From: Saccopteryx bilineata
Taxonomy: Eukaryota; Chordata; Mammalia; Chiroptera; Emballonuridae
DNA length: 64,000 nucleotides
Direction of reading: 5' to 3'
Assembly: GCF_036850765.1 (NCBI RefSeq)
Contig: NC_089494.1
Coordinates: 231,154,779 to 231,218,778, forward strand
The position numbers were made by a program, and so were the translations under genes. This document shows, piece after piece, positions 26,096 to 37,829 of the stretch. The notes under the pieces are model-generated. The model did not search any database and was not told the origin of the DNA. It was given only the letters and a program-made list of their open reading frames with translations. Each line of letters opens with the position of its first letter. Positions within the stretch are counted from its first letter, which is position 1.

Positions 26096-26309
26096 TTTCC
26101 TTTTTCTTAATTTAAATTTTTTATTTTTAGATTTTATTTATTCATTTTAGAGAGGAGAGGAGAAGAAAGAGAGAGAGAGAGAGAGAAGGAGGGAGGAGCA
26201 GGAAGGACCAACTCCCATATGTGCCTTGACCAGGCAAGCTCAGGGTTTTGAACCAGTGACCTCAGCATTCCAGGTCAATGCTTTATCCACTGTGCCACCA
26301 CAGGTCAGG
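26096..26309 (-). mobile_element. Short tRNA-derived SINE ('CCTGACCTGTGGTGGCGCAG' family), antisense
   Basis: On + it shows an A/T-rich stretch with GATTTTATTTATTCATTTTA, a GA tract, CATATGTGCCTTGACCAGGC, a B-box complement (GTTTTGAACC) and CCACCACAGGTCAGGC. CTTGTTT occurs on both sides. Confidence 0.9.
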
Positions 26310-27500
26310 CTTGTTTATTCTTCTGAGTTATCTGGCTTCTTTCCCTGTGTTCACTCACTTTTACAGTTAATCCCGCTCTGGTATTGAACCACTACTGACT
26401 AATTTAGGAATTAAGCAGCCACAGGTTTGGAATTACATCATGTCCTTTAGATTTGGAATCTTGGAATCCAGACATGATTCTGGTTTCTTAACCATCCATT
26501 CTCTAAATCCATCCCTTATTTCCAGCCAGACCTGAAGCCTGATGCACCAGGGACAAAGTCAGGATTCTCAAGGTTCCCCACATTCCAGAAGCCATGGCAT
26601 TGTCTGTTTCTCCAATGTGCAAATTCTCAGTTACTTATCCAGAGCCTGCTCCTTCATATCTGATTGCTTAACACTGCCTAGTCCATTAATCCTTCACTAC
26701 ACCAGATCATCCTCATTGAAAGGCACTCTTGCTTCTGGATTAATCTTTGCACAGTATATTACATACATCAAAATTCATTCATGTTCCATGTTAAATATTA
26801 TTTCCAAGTCACTATAAAAATATTAGATTGCAGCTGACTTGAAAACATAATGTTATGTTAGTTTTAACATTGTAATTTTCCTTATGTATTTTGGAAACAA
26901 CAATTTGTATAAGACCCTTGAGAAACTCATAGCATGTAGACATTTTGCCTATGGTGCTTGATGGCAAAATGATTTGACTGGACCAAATACTAATAGGTCT
27001 CCAGTGTCCTGCTTGAAATCTCCCTGCAAGCTCTTTTTTTAAAGAATATATCCAGTTCCTTTTAAATTTCCCACTGGTGGGAATCTTACTGCCATTGCTA
27101 GATCTCTTTACCCTGAATGTGGCTTGTCCTGAATTCTAAATTAGATAGCTACCTGAAATTTCTCAAGGTCAAATTGGATTGTCTGGGTGCCTTCTCTGAG
27201 CCTCTGACTGATCCTATTCTGACCTTCTTTATCACTTTTCTGACTCCATGTTGATATGATTTTCACATGCTTTATGCCATGCCTGTTCTTCTCATGATGT
27301 TCTTGGTGTGGGTGGCTAGCATAGATCAGGAGGTTTTCTATTAAAGCAGCAAAAGTTCAAATTAGCTTTCTGATAGTCATATTATTAATTTTTCCTTTGG
27401 ACTCAAATATAGGATCTAATATTGTCCCCATTAAATTTTATCTAATTTAATTTAATTTGCCGTTCTAGCCTGTTGAGTTTCTGTTTGTTTGTTTGATTTT
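26310..27500. other. Intronic stretch, nothing confident
   Basis: Part of 26350-26800 may be eroded L2 (phrases like CCTTTAGATTTGGAATC are not diagnostic). No gene. Confidence 0.4.
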
Positions 27501-27514
27501 TATTGCTCATCCTT

Positions 27515-28145
27515 TTAGTTCATGGTCAAGTTGAAGATCAAGTTCAAGTTCACAGTCAGGGTCCAGGTCAATTCACATATCACAGTCACAATCAAAAGTT
27601 TATGTTAACATTCACATTGTGGCTGCGGCTGTGGTTCAGGCTCAGGTTCGGCTACGGTCATGTTCATGGTCAAGTTCAAGTTTGTGGTCAAGTTTAAGTT
27701 TACCGTTAATTTCAGGTTCAAGTTTATGGTCAAATTCAAGCTCAAGTTCAAGATCAAGCCCAAGTTCGTGGTCAAGTTCATGGGCAAGTGCAAGTTTGCG
27801 GTCAGGGTCCAGGTCAAGTCATGGACACAGTCACTGTCATGTTCAACCTAAGGTATGGCTCTGGCTGACGTTGTGGCCCAGGCTCAGTCACGGTCAAGTT
27901 CATGGTCAAGTTCAAGCTCAATAAAGTTCAGGTTCAAGTTTACAGTCACGGTCAGCGTGGAGCTCAAATCTGTGGGCGAGTTGGAGTTCATGTTCATGGG
28001 CAAGTTTCCAGTCAAGCTCAAGCTCAAGTTCTCTGGCAGATTGTAGTGTGAGGTCAGGACCCAGGGCAATTCACAGGGCATGGCTGCATACTTATTCATG
28101 TTCATGTTGAGGCTGCTGCTGTGGCTCAGGCTCAGGTTCAGGTTC
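27515..28145. repeat. Degenerate GTTCAAG/GGTCAAG short-unit repeat block
   Basis: About 630 bp made almost wholly of variants of six-base steps such as GTTCAA, GGTCAA, GCTCAA and TTCATG, with long near-periodic spans (27650-27800, 27890-28030). Several frames stay open on both strands only because the unit rarely spells a stop. The translations are low-complexity (FKFVVKFK, SSSWSSSS, NLNLTTNL) and are not proteins. I know of no matching named repeat. Confidence 0.85.
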
Positions 28146-29794
28146 CTATATTTAGTAGACTGCTAATTAGGTGTGTGTTTGTATTACTTTATGGGAGAAG
28201 AGTTTTTTAGAAGTTTTATCCCTGACTGAGATGAATGTGCAGTTATTCACAACATCTGGTCGACTTTCGTGCAGTTTACCATTTTGTGGGATGATCAAGT
28301 GAAGAATAAGATATTCAGTGTTTTAAATAACATCTCTCTTTATTCTCTGCATTAAAACCCCAGCACTACTGCTAAGGAAACAGTGCCCTTCCCAGATTCA
28401 CAGACCTGTAGGCTGTTGACTTCTCCTTTTGAACTCCAAAGCTGTCTTTGATGGTCATTTTAGTCTGCCCGGACAGGTTCACTGTCAGTTCCAAATCTGA
28501 TAAACATGCTTCTTCTTATTATTTTCATGACAGAGACAAATATGCCATGGCAAAGAAAAAGACAGTGCCTTGTAACCCTCTCTTGCCAATATCCCTTGTA
28601 GGTTGATATCAAACGTCTAATCAGCATTTTGCAAGATGGCACCATCATTTATCTATTTAATATTAACTTAATTGTTTTAGTTTAGAGTCTGTATCTCTGT
28701 ATTTACCACATGAGTCACTGATTTTGCAGTTTTATCAAGTAAGATAGTGAGGTCAGGCTTGACTCATGTTTGAAGAAATCGGGCTGCCTCCATAGGTTAT
28801 TAATTCCCCTTCTATAAGATTCAGGGCTAAAATCTTGCCCAGACTCAATCGTATCCCCTTAAGTTTCTTAGAATTTACCTTTCTTACCTTCTGGAGTAAT
28901 GGGATGGTGTATTCTATTCTGTCAATACCAGTGACCATGTGGTGTACTAATTTAAGTGTATAGACTCATGATAGTAACCTTTCTTTTACACTGTCCAACT
29001 TCCTTTAATAAATGCTAATGGAGCTATACTGCATTAATTTGTGTAGATGTAAATGTTTTAGGAAAAGTATTGGTCACAGATTAGAATGAGTATTCCTTTA
29101 TGGCCCAAATCAGTGGTGGAGTAAAAGGTAATCACACCTGGAAATGCTAGCATCTTATTATTAAATGTTTGTCTCATATGATTATTACCAACATAATTTT
29201 CTCAAAACAATCCACCACCAGTCATTTATATTTTATTCATCTTAAAAGTCAAGGAGAGAATATTTTATGTTTTAGAAAAAAATCCTTATCCATCTCTTTC
29301 CAATTTATACTATCATGGAATAGATTTTTCTGGAATATTTATGGTCAGATTTTCTTTTATAATGTTGAAATACTCTTACAGTGTCCACTACTACAATCAA
29401 ATAAAAACATGGACTCTTTACAAAGCTAGGTAAGAAAGCTTTGTTCAAAATTGAAACAGCATTTTGCTTAATATCTCTGTAATAAAAGGAAGAGGGCCTT
29501 GCCTGTTCAACTCACCTCCAATGAGGTGTTGGAGTCATTGTGATTGAATGTCATCTCTGCCAGTAATTTCTGCATGATAGAAAAAGAAAGATGAAAGCCC
29601 CCTTTCCACTCTGAAACAGTTGTTTGGTTGTGAGCAAAGCACTTTACACCTGTATTCTCTAAGCAGTGGAGTGACTGCATTCACTTGAACATATAAAAAA
29701 AGATTAACTCCATAAGCAGGGAATCTAATCTAGGGTGTAAAAATCAGAACGTCATTTAAGATTGTTTTAAATTCTGCTTTAAGAGTGCAATTTA
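28146..29794. other. Intronic stretch with one copy of an unassigned ~100-bp repeat
   Basis: The piece at 28721-28825 resembles 32470-32570 (see that entry). Otherwise I recognise no family and no gene. Confidence 0.45.
28721..28825 (+). repeat. Unassigned diverged repeat, copy 1
   Basis: ATTTTGCAGTTTTATCAAGT, then GAGGTCAGGCTTGACTCATG, then CTGCCTCCATAGG and TTCTATAAGATTC. The same order of phrases occurs at 32470-32570 in the same orientation. Confidence 0.6.
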
Positions 29795-32115
29795 TACTGG
29801 GGAACAAAATTTTTGTTGCATCCACAAAAACACTTGTTCTTACCTAATTCAAGTGTGCTGATCTCAAATCAGACATTAGTTTTTTTCTGTAAGCTACAGT
29901 TTTCTTTGCAATTCAAGATTTTAGACTTTTATCTTATTGTAAAATTTTCAACATTTAGTTTAACATAATGAAATAGAATGTCTTCTTGGGCATCATCTTC
30001 GTGAAAATTAATTATTTATATAATGCAGTAAATACACTAATACACTAAAAGATATGATTGCATCAGAATTTGTCTACAATTTCAAAATAGAACATATTAA
30101 AACACTTAGTTTAATCATAAAATTTGCACAAAACTTATTTAAATTCTATTCAGGCAAAAATTTGCGTTTGTAGCTCTTGCGTTTGTGTACCTGTTGAGGG
30201 CAATCTCATTTGATGCTCTAGCAGTAGTCTGCTCATCACTAACAGCTCCAAGATTTTGGGGAAACTTATCAAGGTGACTGTTCAGGAAGTGAATCTTAAT
30301 GCTCATGTTACATCCAATGTCACGGAAAGCCAATAGCATCCTTTAAACCAGAAGTTCATAGTTTTCTGCTTTTTTGTTGCCAAGGAAGTTCTTTGTAACT
30401 GCCACAAAAGACTGCCATTTTGCTTTCTCCTCCTTATTCATCTTCCTGAAAAATTCTTCGTCACGTACGAGGGTTCAAATTTTAGGTTCATTGAATATAC
30501 CTGCTTTTATCTTCTCGAAAGACAAGTCAGGAATAGCAGAAGTAATATGTTTAAACATTCACTTTCTCTATTCAAAGCCTGAACAAACTGCTTCATTAAG
30601 CTAAGTTTGATGTGAAGTGGGGGAAAAATGATCCTGTCTCAATTAACTACAGGTTCATTCAAAATATTTTGCATCCCTACTTCCAGAGCTTCACGTTTTG
30701 GCCACTCCTTCTGTGTCCAGTGTTTCTCCTGAGCTTGGCTGTCCCACAAACACAGAAAGCAAGGATACTTCGTGAAACCTCTCTGTTGTCCTAGCAGGAA
30801 ATTTACCATTTTAAGATCCACACAAATGATCCAGTTATGCTCCTCATACTTCAGAAAGTCGAGGACAATTTTTATGTCATAATAATCTTCTTGCAGATGA
30901 ATTGAATAACCAATTGGAACCGCTGCATAAACATTACTGTTGTGTAGGAGAACACATTTCAGACTCTGTTTAGAGCTGTCAAGAAATAGCTGCCATTCTA
31001 TTGGACTGTAAGTGGTAACACCTAGCTGGCTGAGAGGACTACTGATATCATGACAGTAAACAAAGTGTTTGTCTTCGGAAAAAAGTCCACAAAAATTTGT
31101 TCACGCTTCCTGAAATGGGATACTTTAGTTGACCGGTGAAGTACATTCTTTTCTTGAAGCCTGGAGGCTAATAACTCAGCTGCTTTCTTTGATAAGCCCA
31201 AATCTCTTACTAAGTTATTCAATTCAGGTTGGCTAAACTGCTGAGAGGTTAATGACTCTTTGGCATCAGAAGAGGACCTTTCAGATTCTATAACCATTTC
31301 CTCATGCATCTTATCAAAATACACTTGATCACCATGTTCACTTTCTTTGTCCTTAGAAGAAATAAAACCATTGAAAACTGGAACTGGGAGTGTCTCAGAG
31401 TGTAGGATAGGTCATATTGCTGAAGGAATAATAGGATATGCCATCATATGCTGTTTTTTCTTGCCAATGCCCTTTGTATGGATCAGACAGAAATAACAGT
31501 CACTGCTGTGGTCCTTAGGTTCACACCAAACCATGGGAATACCAAAAAGCATTCCTTTGCATTTTCCTTTTGTCCAGTCATGAAGCATTTTCTTACAATT
31601 ATGACACACAATATTAGGAGTCCAATTCTTGTCTTGATCGCCAAGGGAATTTCAAAATAGGCAATATATGCACGTGTCACAAATGATGAAATATTGCGCC
31701 TTTGACGTTGAAGTGTGTAACAGCCACATATATAACAGAAGGTATCAGGACTATTCTTACATTTACGCCTACTTGAAGAAGCCATGATTCAATCTTAAAA
31801 CAAAATAAGAGGGTGTTTTTATCAGATAATAATTTTTTACATTTAAAAACAACTACAATTATGTAAAAGTGATGCTTGTAAAACATCAATTGCCTTGTGG
31901 TTTATGTTCAATCCAAGAGTTGTTGCCCTTTAACTCCAATTTAAAAACCAATGTATGCCATTCACTGTAACAAAAAGAAATTAAAATTGCATAAAAACTC
32001 GAGCATGACCAAAAAACAAATTTCAGATTTGGAGTCAGCGATGTAGAAATATATAGAAACGGTTCTAAAACCTCATGCAACAGAAAATGAAAAAAAAAAT
32101 TTTTTTTCCCCAGTG
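29795..32115 (-). mobile_element. Decayed ~2.3-kb DNA transposon with terminal inverted repeats
   Basis: The left end is TACTGGGGAACAAAATTTTT followed by GTTGCAT. The right end, reverse-complemented, begins CACTGGGGAAAAAAAA and, after a T-rich insertion, also reaches GTTGCAT. TTA flanks both ends (29792-29794 and 32116-32118), consistent with a 3-bp target duplication. It contains one decayed gene on the minus strand. Termini of CACTG type with a short duplication recall the CACTA/Mirage/Chapaev group, but that assignment is an inference. Confidence 0.75.
30146..31785 (-). pseudogene. Decayed transposon gene with N-terminal Cys-pair (zinc-finger-like) region
   Basis: The start is ATG at 31783-31785 (MASSSRRKC). 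Pieces of one protein can be followed through several frames to a basic C-terminus (RKFLPE) with stop TAG at 30146-30148. Visible motifs: CYICG near 31720, CHNC near 31600, CYFC near 31495, then a Ser-rich acidic stretch and QPELNNLVRDLGLSKKAAEL. A 145-codon stretch open from about 31077 to 30642 holds CVDLKMVNFLLG and YPCFLCLWD. Breaks: frameshifts near 31630, 31083 (in a T run) and 30600; stops at 31412-31414, 30639-30641 (TGA where Arg is likely), 30475-30477 and 30343-30345; and an apparent deletion near 30235 after GAVSDEQ. It is dead in the host. From memory it resembles uncharacterised predicted proteins seen in arthropods and fish; I cannot search this. A transposase role is inferred from the flanking inverted repeats. 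Confidence 0.75.
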
Positions 32116-32469
32116 TTATTTAAGAATGCTGGATCTATTTGGCATCTTTAAAGATGTGCACCATTGTTTTATTTAAAAGAATAAAAATATCACGCCTAGT
32201 TGTGAAAGGAGTCGCCTCTGATTTTGACAGACACCTAATGGGCTACAGGTAGCTTTATTTTCTAAAGTGTAAACTATCTGGGAGGATAAATAAGATCATG
32301 AGCAAGTATAGTAGAAACCTGCCTACGCAATTACCCAGATAATTCCAATGTGATCTTACTTTAACCTTACCATGCTGGCAATGCTACTGTTGACCTGAAA
32401 CTGTGGGTTAATAGTTCAGGTGATAATGCCAGTTACTTAATTTATTCATAATATCTTCATGATATTTTT

Positions 32470-32570
32470 ATTTGCAATCCTATCAAATAAAAAGCGAGGT
32501 CTGGTTTGACTTATATTTAGAAAAATCAAGCTTCCTCCACAGATTAATGATTTCTTTTCTATTAGATCCA
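32470..32570 (+). repeat. Unassigned diverged repeat, copy 2
   Basis: TATTTGCAATCCTATCAAAT, GCGAGGTCTGGTTTGACTTA, CTTCCTCCACAG and TTCTATTAGATCC align in order with 28721-28825. About 3.75 kb separates the two copies, and the transposon lies between them. Confidence 0.6.
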
Positions 32571-33001
32571 CTCCTGAGTGGTTATTGAATTTTATTTTAT
32601 TTTATTTGAATTCTTCTCTCTCCAACCCCCTCGTTTTTGGAAGGTTACTTTTCACAGGGAAATTCTGATCATAAGAAATGATTCATCAATAAAGCATATT
32701 TGGGGGGAAGAAATTAATTTTTTACAAAAACCCACCCAAACCAGTCATAATAAAATATATACTATGTTTTAAGAAAAATATCATAAAAATATATGTGCAT
32801 GTGTATATTGACCAAGAATATATATGAAATAATTAATACTGGTTATATAAAGATGTTAAAATTATTTTTTAATAAAATTTTTATGTGGTGAACATATAAT
32901 TCTTTAAAAAAATAAAGCCCTATTAAGTTATTTTTTATGTTCTAAAATTATCCAACTTATTTTGTGAGTCAACTTTAAATCTGTGAAAATTATTTAAATA
33001 A

Positions 33002-33017
33002 CCTATAGAGGGCGCTA
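33002..33017 (+). promoter_or_regulatory. Candidate CTCF-like motif
   Basis: CCTATAGAGGGCGCTA fits the CTCF core consensus CCASYAGRKGGCRSYV at all but two positions by eye. It lies in otherwise AT-rich, non-SINE sequence. Occupancy is unknown. Confidence 0.4.
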
Positions 33018-34555
33018 AAGACCTTCCAGAATCTCAAGCACAGAGAGACTCAGGCAATAGAAAAATGTATTCCTCTCAGTTGCAGTTTTAGATTTTTCAT
33101 GACGATTTTAGCTTTGGATCACTGATACTCACAAGGTTTCATTTTAAAATTCATTTATGCCAAATGACACCAGAACAATTGTGATTAATATACCTTGCCA
33201 GAAATATCTGTTTATATTTAAATACATGAAGCTAATTGATTAGTAAAGTAACTAAAAAATTGCCTGTTTTGCTATATTTAATGCTTAAGTTATACTTTTT
33301 TCACTAACGTCTTGAAAATGACAGTCTATGCCACTTTATGCATATTGTGTTAACAAATGTCTAAGTGCAGCATGATGTGGATTCATTCTTCATATCTCAG
33401 TTATTGTGATTATGCAACTGGTAGCAATAAATTATACTAAATTAAAATTACCATTTTATCAGATCAAAGTTTATTTTAATTATTCTTAATTTATTTGCCT
33501 AGTTCCTAATTTCTTTTAGGTATAGCATATGTTTTTTAGTCTTCAATCCCTTATTCATTTACACTTAGATGACATCTTTTTGAGACTCATTCAATTCAAT
33601 TTCTAAACCTGATAGATACCTTCCGCAAATTGTGGATACAGATTTATGTAATCATTGCCCTAGGTTTTCAAAAATGTAGTGAATAAAATCTACAATAATC
33701 ATATGGTAGCAAACTCTTAAGTTAAAAATAAAAAGATATATTTTATTTCCCAACAAGATAGAGTTTTTCTTTTAGGCAATTCTCAGCCACCTTAAAATAT
33801 CCCCTATTTTTTGGGTTCCATCTAGGATCAAGTTGGACAGACTTAGCAAATATAAAGCCATGTACTTTTGTGATTCATAAGCTATTGTATGTTCTTGTAT
33901 AATTTCTTGGCCTTTGAAATCCACGCTAATAAAGTGTTGTAGAGCCCACAGGTCACAGTTGTTTGTATCTATAGCTTCTCTGCACTCAATCCCAAGTGCT
34001 AGATTGGTGTCACTAAGGTTACTGTGGTAGACATGTTGGGCACATTAATATCTGTGTTTTAAAAATTGCATTGTGTCTGGGCATGATGGAAAAAGAAAAA
34101 CAACTATCCGATTATTACTGTCTTTGCAGGAATTGATTTTTCACTCCGTGTGCTGTGGCAGTTACACTGATGAAACATATGCCTTGCTGCCATTTTATTT
34201 ATATTGAAGGCTTTATTTCTGATGTGCATGAAAGGGCAAGACAGGTAAATAGGAGTTTACCTTTGCAGCTGCTTGGTGTAGAAGTTTGGGAACAGTCATT
34301 AAGGAAAGGCCATTCTCTTTAGTTTTTGTCCATTCTCAGGCCAGGGAAGAAAAACAGTGATTATCGTTTTCATTTTTTCAAAGGGAAAAAACGAAAGTAC
34401 AGACTACCATAACTTGCATGGGAAAGCTGAAGGATTCGAAGTTTCTATTGTATCTGTGAAAATGGGGTTAATAATTTGTGCTTCTTCGAAGCACTCTATA
34501 ATCAAAATACTTAGAAGCATTACTCAGGCATCACATGCTGCTTCAGGCTGGGTCT

Positions 34556-34749
34556 ATAGCATTGACTCTCACCATTTGGCAACATCTGAAGACATGTTGG
34601 ATTGTCACAACTCAGGAACAGGTGCTACTTAGTACTTGGTGGGTAGAAGCCAAGGATGACACTAAGCATCTTACAGTGATCAGGACAATGTGCTACATAA
34701 GAATGATCCAGCCCAATATGTCAATATGCTGAGGATGAATAACCCTGGC
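34556..34749 (+). repeat. MER20-like hAT-Charlie relic
   Basis: CACCATTTGGCAACATCTGA, AGACATGTTGGATTGTCACA, GGTGGGTAGAAGCCAAGGAT, CCAGCCCAATATGTCAATAT and a CCCTGG end follow MER20 order. Confidence 0.75.
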
Positions 34750-34759
34750 CCACAGCTGT

Positions 34760-37186
34760 AGGGTGCTGTGGTTAGTAGAAAGAATCATATTAAAACTATT
34801 TGTATGAGTGATATCATGAGAGGTTCATAATAATACTGAGGTCACATTCTAAGTTGATACTACTTTTGGGAAAAGACGATACAAGATAGTCTGTAATCAA
34901 ATGGCAAATAGAATTTTTTCCCTTATAATCTAAGGGCCTCATCCTCACTGCTGACCTAGATAATAAGATGTGGCCACACACTACTGGGGGTGGGTAGAGG
35001 AGAAAGTGGCCCTTGAGGAACCTAAATAATAAGCATGGCAATGCTTGCCTCTTTGGTTTAAGAGATGCTGGCTTGAAAAACAGAGAGATGGATGTCTACA
35101 CATGCACACTTTCTGAAAAATTCTCTTCACCCTGAACTCCCATAACACATACATTAGCTAAGGACACTTCCAAGAAGGGAAGAGAAAAAGAAGAAGTAGG
35201 AGGATAGAGTCAGATGCAAATTTAGCAAGCCCCGTGTCTGCCTCTGTTCTTTCAAGCAGGGTTCTGGCCCGTGAGTTCGATAGCCTCTTGATGTGAGCAG
35301 AACCTGTGCCTTACGCTGAAGGCAAGCAAGACTTGTAGAGAAGGCTTTGTATTCCACCATTTGAGAGATAGGCAGTATGGTCTGTTAGAGCTGTGGAGTG
35401 CCAGAGACGACTCTGTATTGCCGTTGAATTTATAATGGTAGGGAGGATTTCAGAGGGTCTCCAGTTATGGCCATGCAGTGGGAGAGAAACTGTGGTTTTC
35501 TAAGAGATCTCAGGGTTACCTCATTAGAAGAATGCAGATGACACAGGGATCAGACAAAGACCCAGTTAAGTCTTGGACACTTTATTAGTGCTAGGGAGTT
35601 GAGTGGGAGCTGAGCCAGAACCCACAGAATGTCTCGTCAGCGTTGCAGTAAGACCTGATTTCACCTGTGCTGAGTTCCAGACAAGTTGCCTCAGAGGTGA
35701 TATAAGGCCAGTCCGAGGTCCAGGACCCAAGAGACAGAGCATGAGAGGTGGACACCCCCTTGTCACCTTCCTGGAGTGATGTGTCTGTAAGCACCTGCAG
35801 AGCTCAGAATCAACCCCGGAAGGTGGGGGTGTCACAACTAAAGTATGGATGAACTAAGGCACATCCCCTCTGTTTCCCTGGATGCATTTACCCTGGTACA
35901 CTCCGAACTCACTGTCAGTGCCGGTGTGAAGAGCAAGAAGATAAAAACATTATAATATTATTGCATTTATGGCAGAAGTGTCTGAGAAATTATTCACTGA
36001 ATTTAGGAGAGTATGTGGAAGTTATTAGATTAAGCCATATAAGTCTACAAAATTGTAGAAAATAAAGAATGCATTTGGACACATTTTAGTTTGTAGTCTG
36101 AAATTCTACCCATTGTAGCTGTATCTATGAGAAATAGTACAAAGATTATGAAGTATGGTCATATCCAACTTCCATAGACAATCTAAGGGCCATATGAGAA
36201 TTCCATCAGGAAGATATACAGTTAGATTCCCATAAAACAAGGGAATTTAGCGTAGATGGAACTGCTTTTTCTTCTCTGGAGAATCTCCATTTTGATCTTT
36301 CTCAATTATACAGATGGGTGCTTAATTGACAGAAGTTCATGTTACCAAAACATAGATTTTAAAATAAAGTAATACTCATTATTTTCAGATTTTTCAAAGA
36401 CAATTTAATTTAGTCTTGTTTACAGATTTTTCCGAGCTAATTTGGTTTACCATATACTGCTGACCGAAGAACCCTGGGAGTGAAGAGAACAGCCACTTAT
36501 CTAGAGTGCTTTTGGAGCGGCCACACCTGTTTATTAATTCTCATTCCAAAAGGAAGAATTTAACCAGGCTTCTTTTTTAGAGCTTACGGCAGTCAATGCT
36601 CCTGAGAATTCTTTGATAAATTTCACTCTCAATATTTTTTCTTGAAACCCTGCTGCTTGGCTGTACTTCCCTGGTGAAGACTGCCAAAAGATTACATGCT
36701 CCAACAGTGGACTTTTTAGTTCTGAGGCAAGTCTCTGCATTATCTCAAGAAATTCCAAAGAGGTAATATAAAAAAAAACATGTATAGCAAGTTAGTAATT
36801 CTATTCCAAATAAATCAGGGAAATAAACACTAGTGATTAAATAAACACCTTAGAATGAAAGCATCCGTGTCCTCTTGTGGTCATAATTTTGGCAGCCATT
36901 GGTTTAGTGCCCCTTATGGGTCAGGTCTAGAGCTAGACATTTTATGTATGACTACAGCATTCAATCTTTACAACAGCCATTTTGGAAGAAATTATTTCCA
37001 TTATAATGACTAAGAAAGTAGCCTTAGAAAGTTTAAGTAAGATAGTTACAAACCCTGTTAATCTGTTTCTAAAATCTTCCCCACCACACTGTGCAGTTTC
37101 ATACTAATGAATTTATATTACTAGTTCATATTTTTAGTTTCACACTGTAGCAAGAACTACTCTATATCCTATTAGGTTGAATCATA
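34760..37186. other. Intronic stretch, mostly unassigned
   Basis: The part 35500-35890 is GC-richer, with short overlapping ORFs on the minus strand that show no domain. A MIR-like piece is possible at 36900-37070 (TTTTATGTATGACTACAGCA, then ACAGCCATTTTGGAAG). No credible gene. Confidence 0.4.
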
Positions 37187-37201
37187 TAAAAATTCTGATA
37201 T

Positions 37202-37557
37202 ATTGCCTGACCAGGCGGTGGCACAGTGGATAGAGCTTCGGATGGGGATGTGGAAGACCCAGGTTCGAGACCCCGAGGTCGCCAGCTTGAGTGCGGGCTC
37301 ATCTGGTTTGAGCAAAATCTCACTAGCTTGAGTCCAAGGTCGGTGGCTCGAGCAAGGGGTTACTTGGTCTGCTGAAGGCCTGTGGTCAAGGCACATATGA
37401 GAAAGCAATCACTGAACAACTAAGGTGTTGCAACTCGCAATGAAAAACTAATGATTGATGCTTCTCATCTCTCTGTTCCTGTCTGTCTGTCCGTGTCTAT
37501 CCCTCTCTCTGACTCTCTCTCTCTCTGTAAAAAATAAAATAAAAAATAAAATAAAAG
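37202..37557 (+). mobile_element. tRNA-derived SINE ('CCTGACCAGGCGGTGGCACAG' family), full length
   Basis: The head has GTGGCACAGTGGATAGAGC (A-box-like) and AGGTTCGAGACCCC (B-box-like). The body has repeated GCTTGAG/GCTCGAG units, AAGGCACATATGAGAAAGCA, a CT-rich stretch and an A-rich tail. A target duplication, TAAAAATTCTGATAT, lies at 37187-37201 and 37558-37572. Confidence 0.95.
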
Positions 37558-37829
37558 TAAAAATTCTGATATTTAACCTTTTTTTTCACATAGAAACAGC
37601 AATTTCATATGGTTAATCTTTAATACAGAATAGTATGCAGTGGCTCAGCCCAGGCACAACGGTGTGTTTGGGCACTGCGGGAATCTGTAGACTGGTTTTG
37701 ATCAGTTGAGCTATTCACATCTCAAATTGCACTGCTAATCTTGAATAGAATGAGGTGTTTGAAAAGCAGTGAATAAGTCATTTTGAACCCATCACTCCAG
37801 GAGGAAAGATGTCAAGCGGTTCTGGTGTG

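Larger units (their letters stand above)
32119..34555. other. AT-rich intronic stretch
   Basis: No gene. It holds repeat copy 2 (32470-32570) and a CTCF-like motif at 33002-33017. Much of 32800-33800 is very AT-rich and I cannot place it in a family. Confidence 0.45.

Noticed and set aside
27619..27924. Ser-rich 101-codon ORF
   Set aside because: Product of the GTTCAAG repeat; other frames on both strands are just as open.
27515..28145. CRISPR-like or telomere-like array
   Set aside because: There are no regular spacers, and the unit is not TTAGGG. This is a eukaryotic low-complexity block.
35566..35835. 89-codon minus-strand ORF
   Set aside because: No recognisable domain, and a second frame is open over the same bases. 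No promoter or splice evidence.
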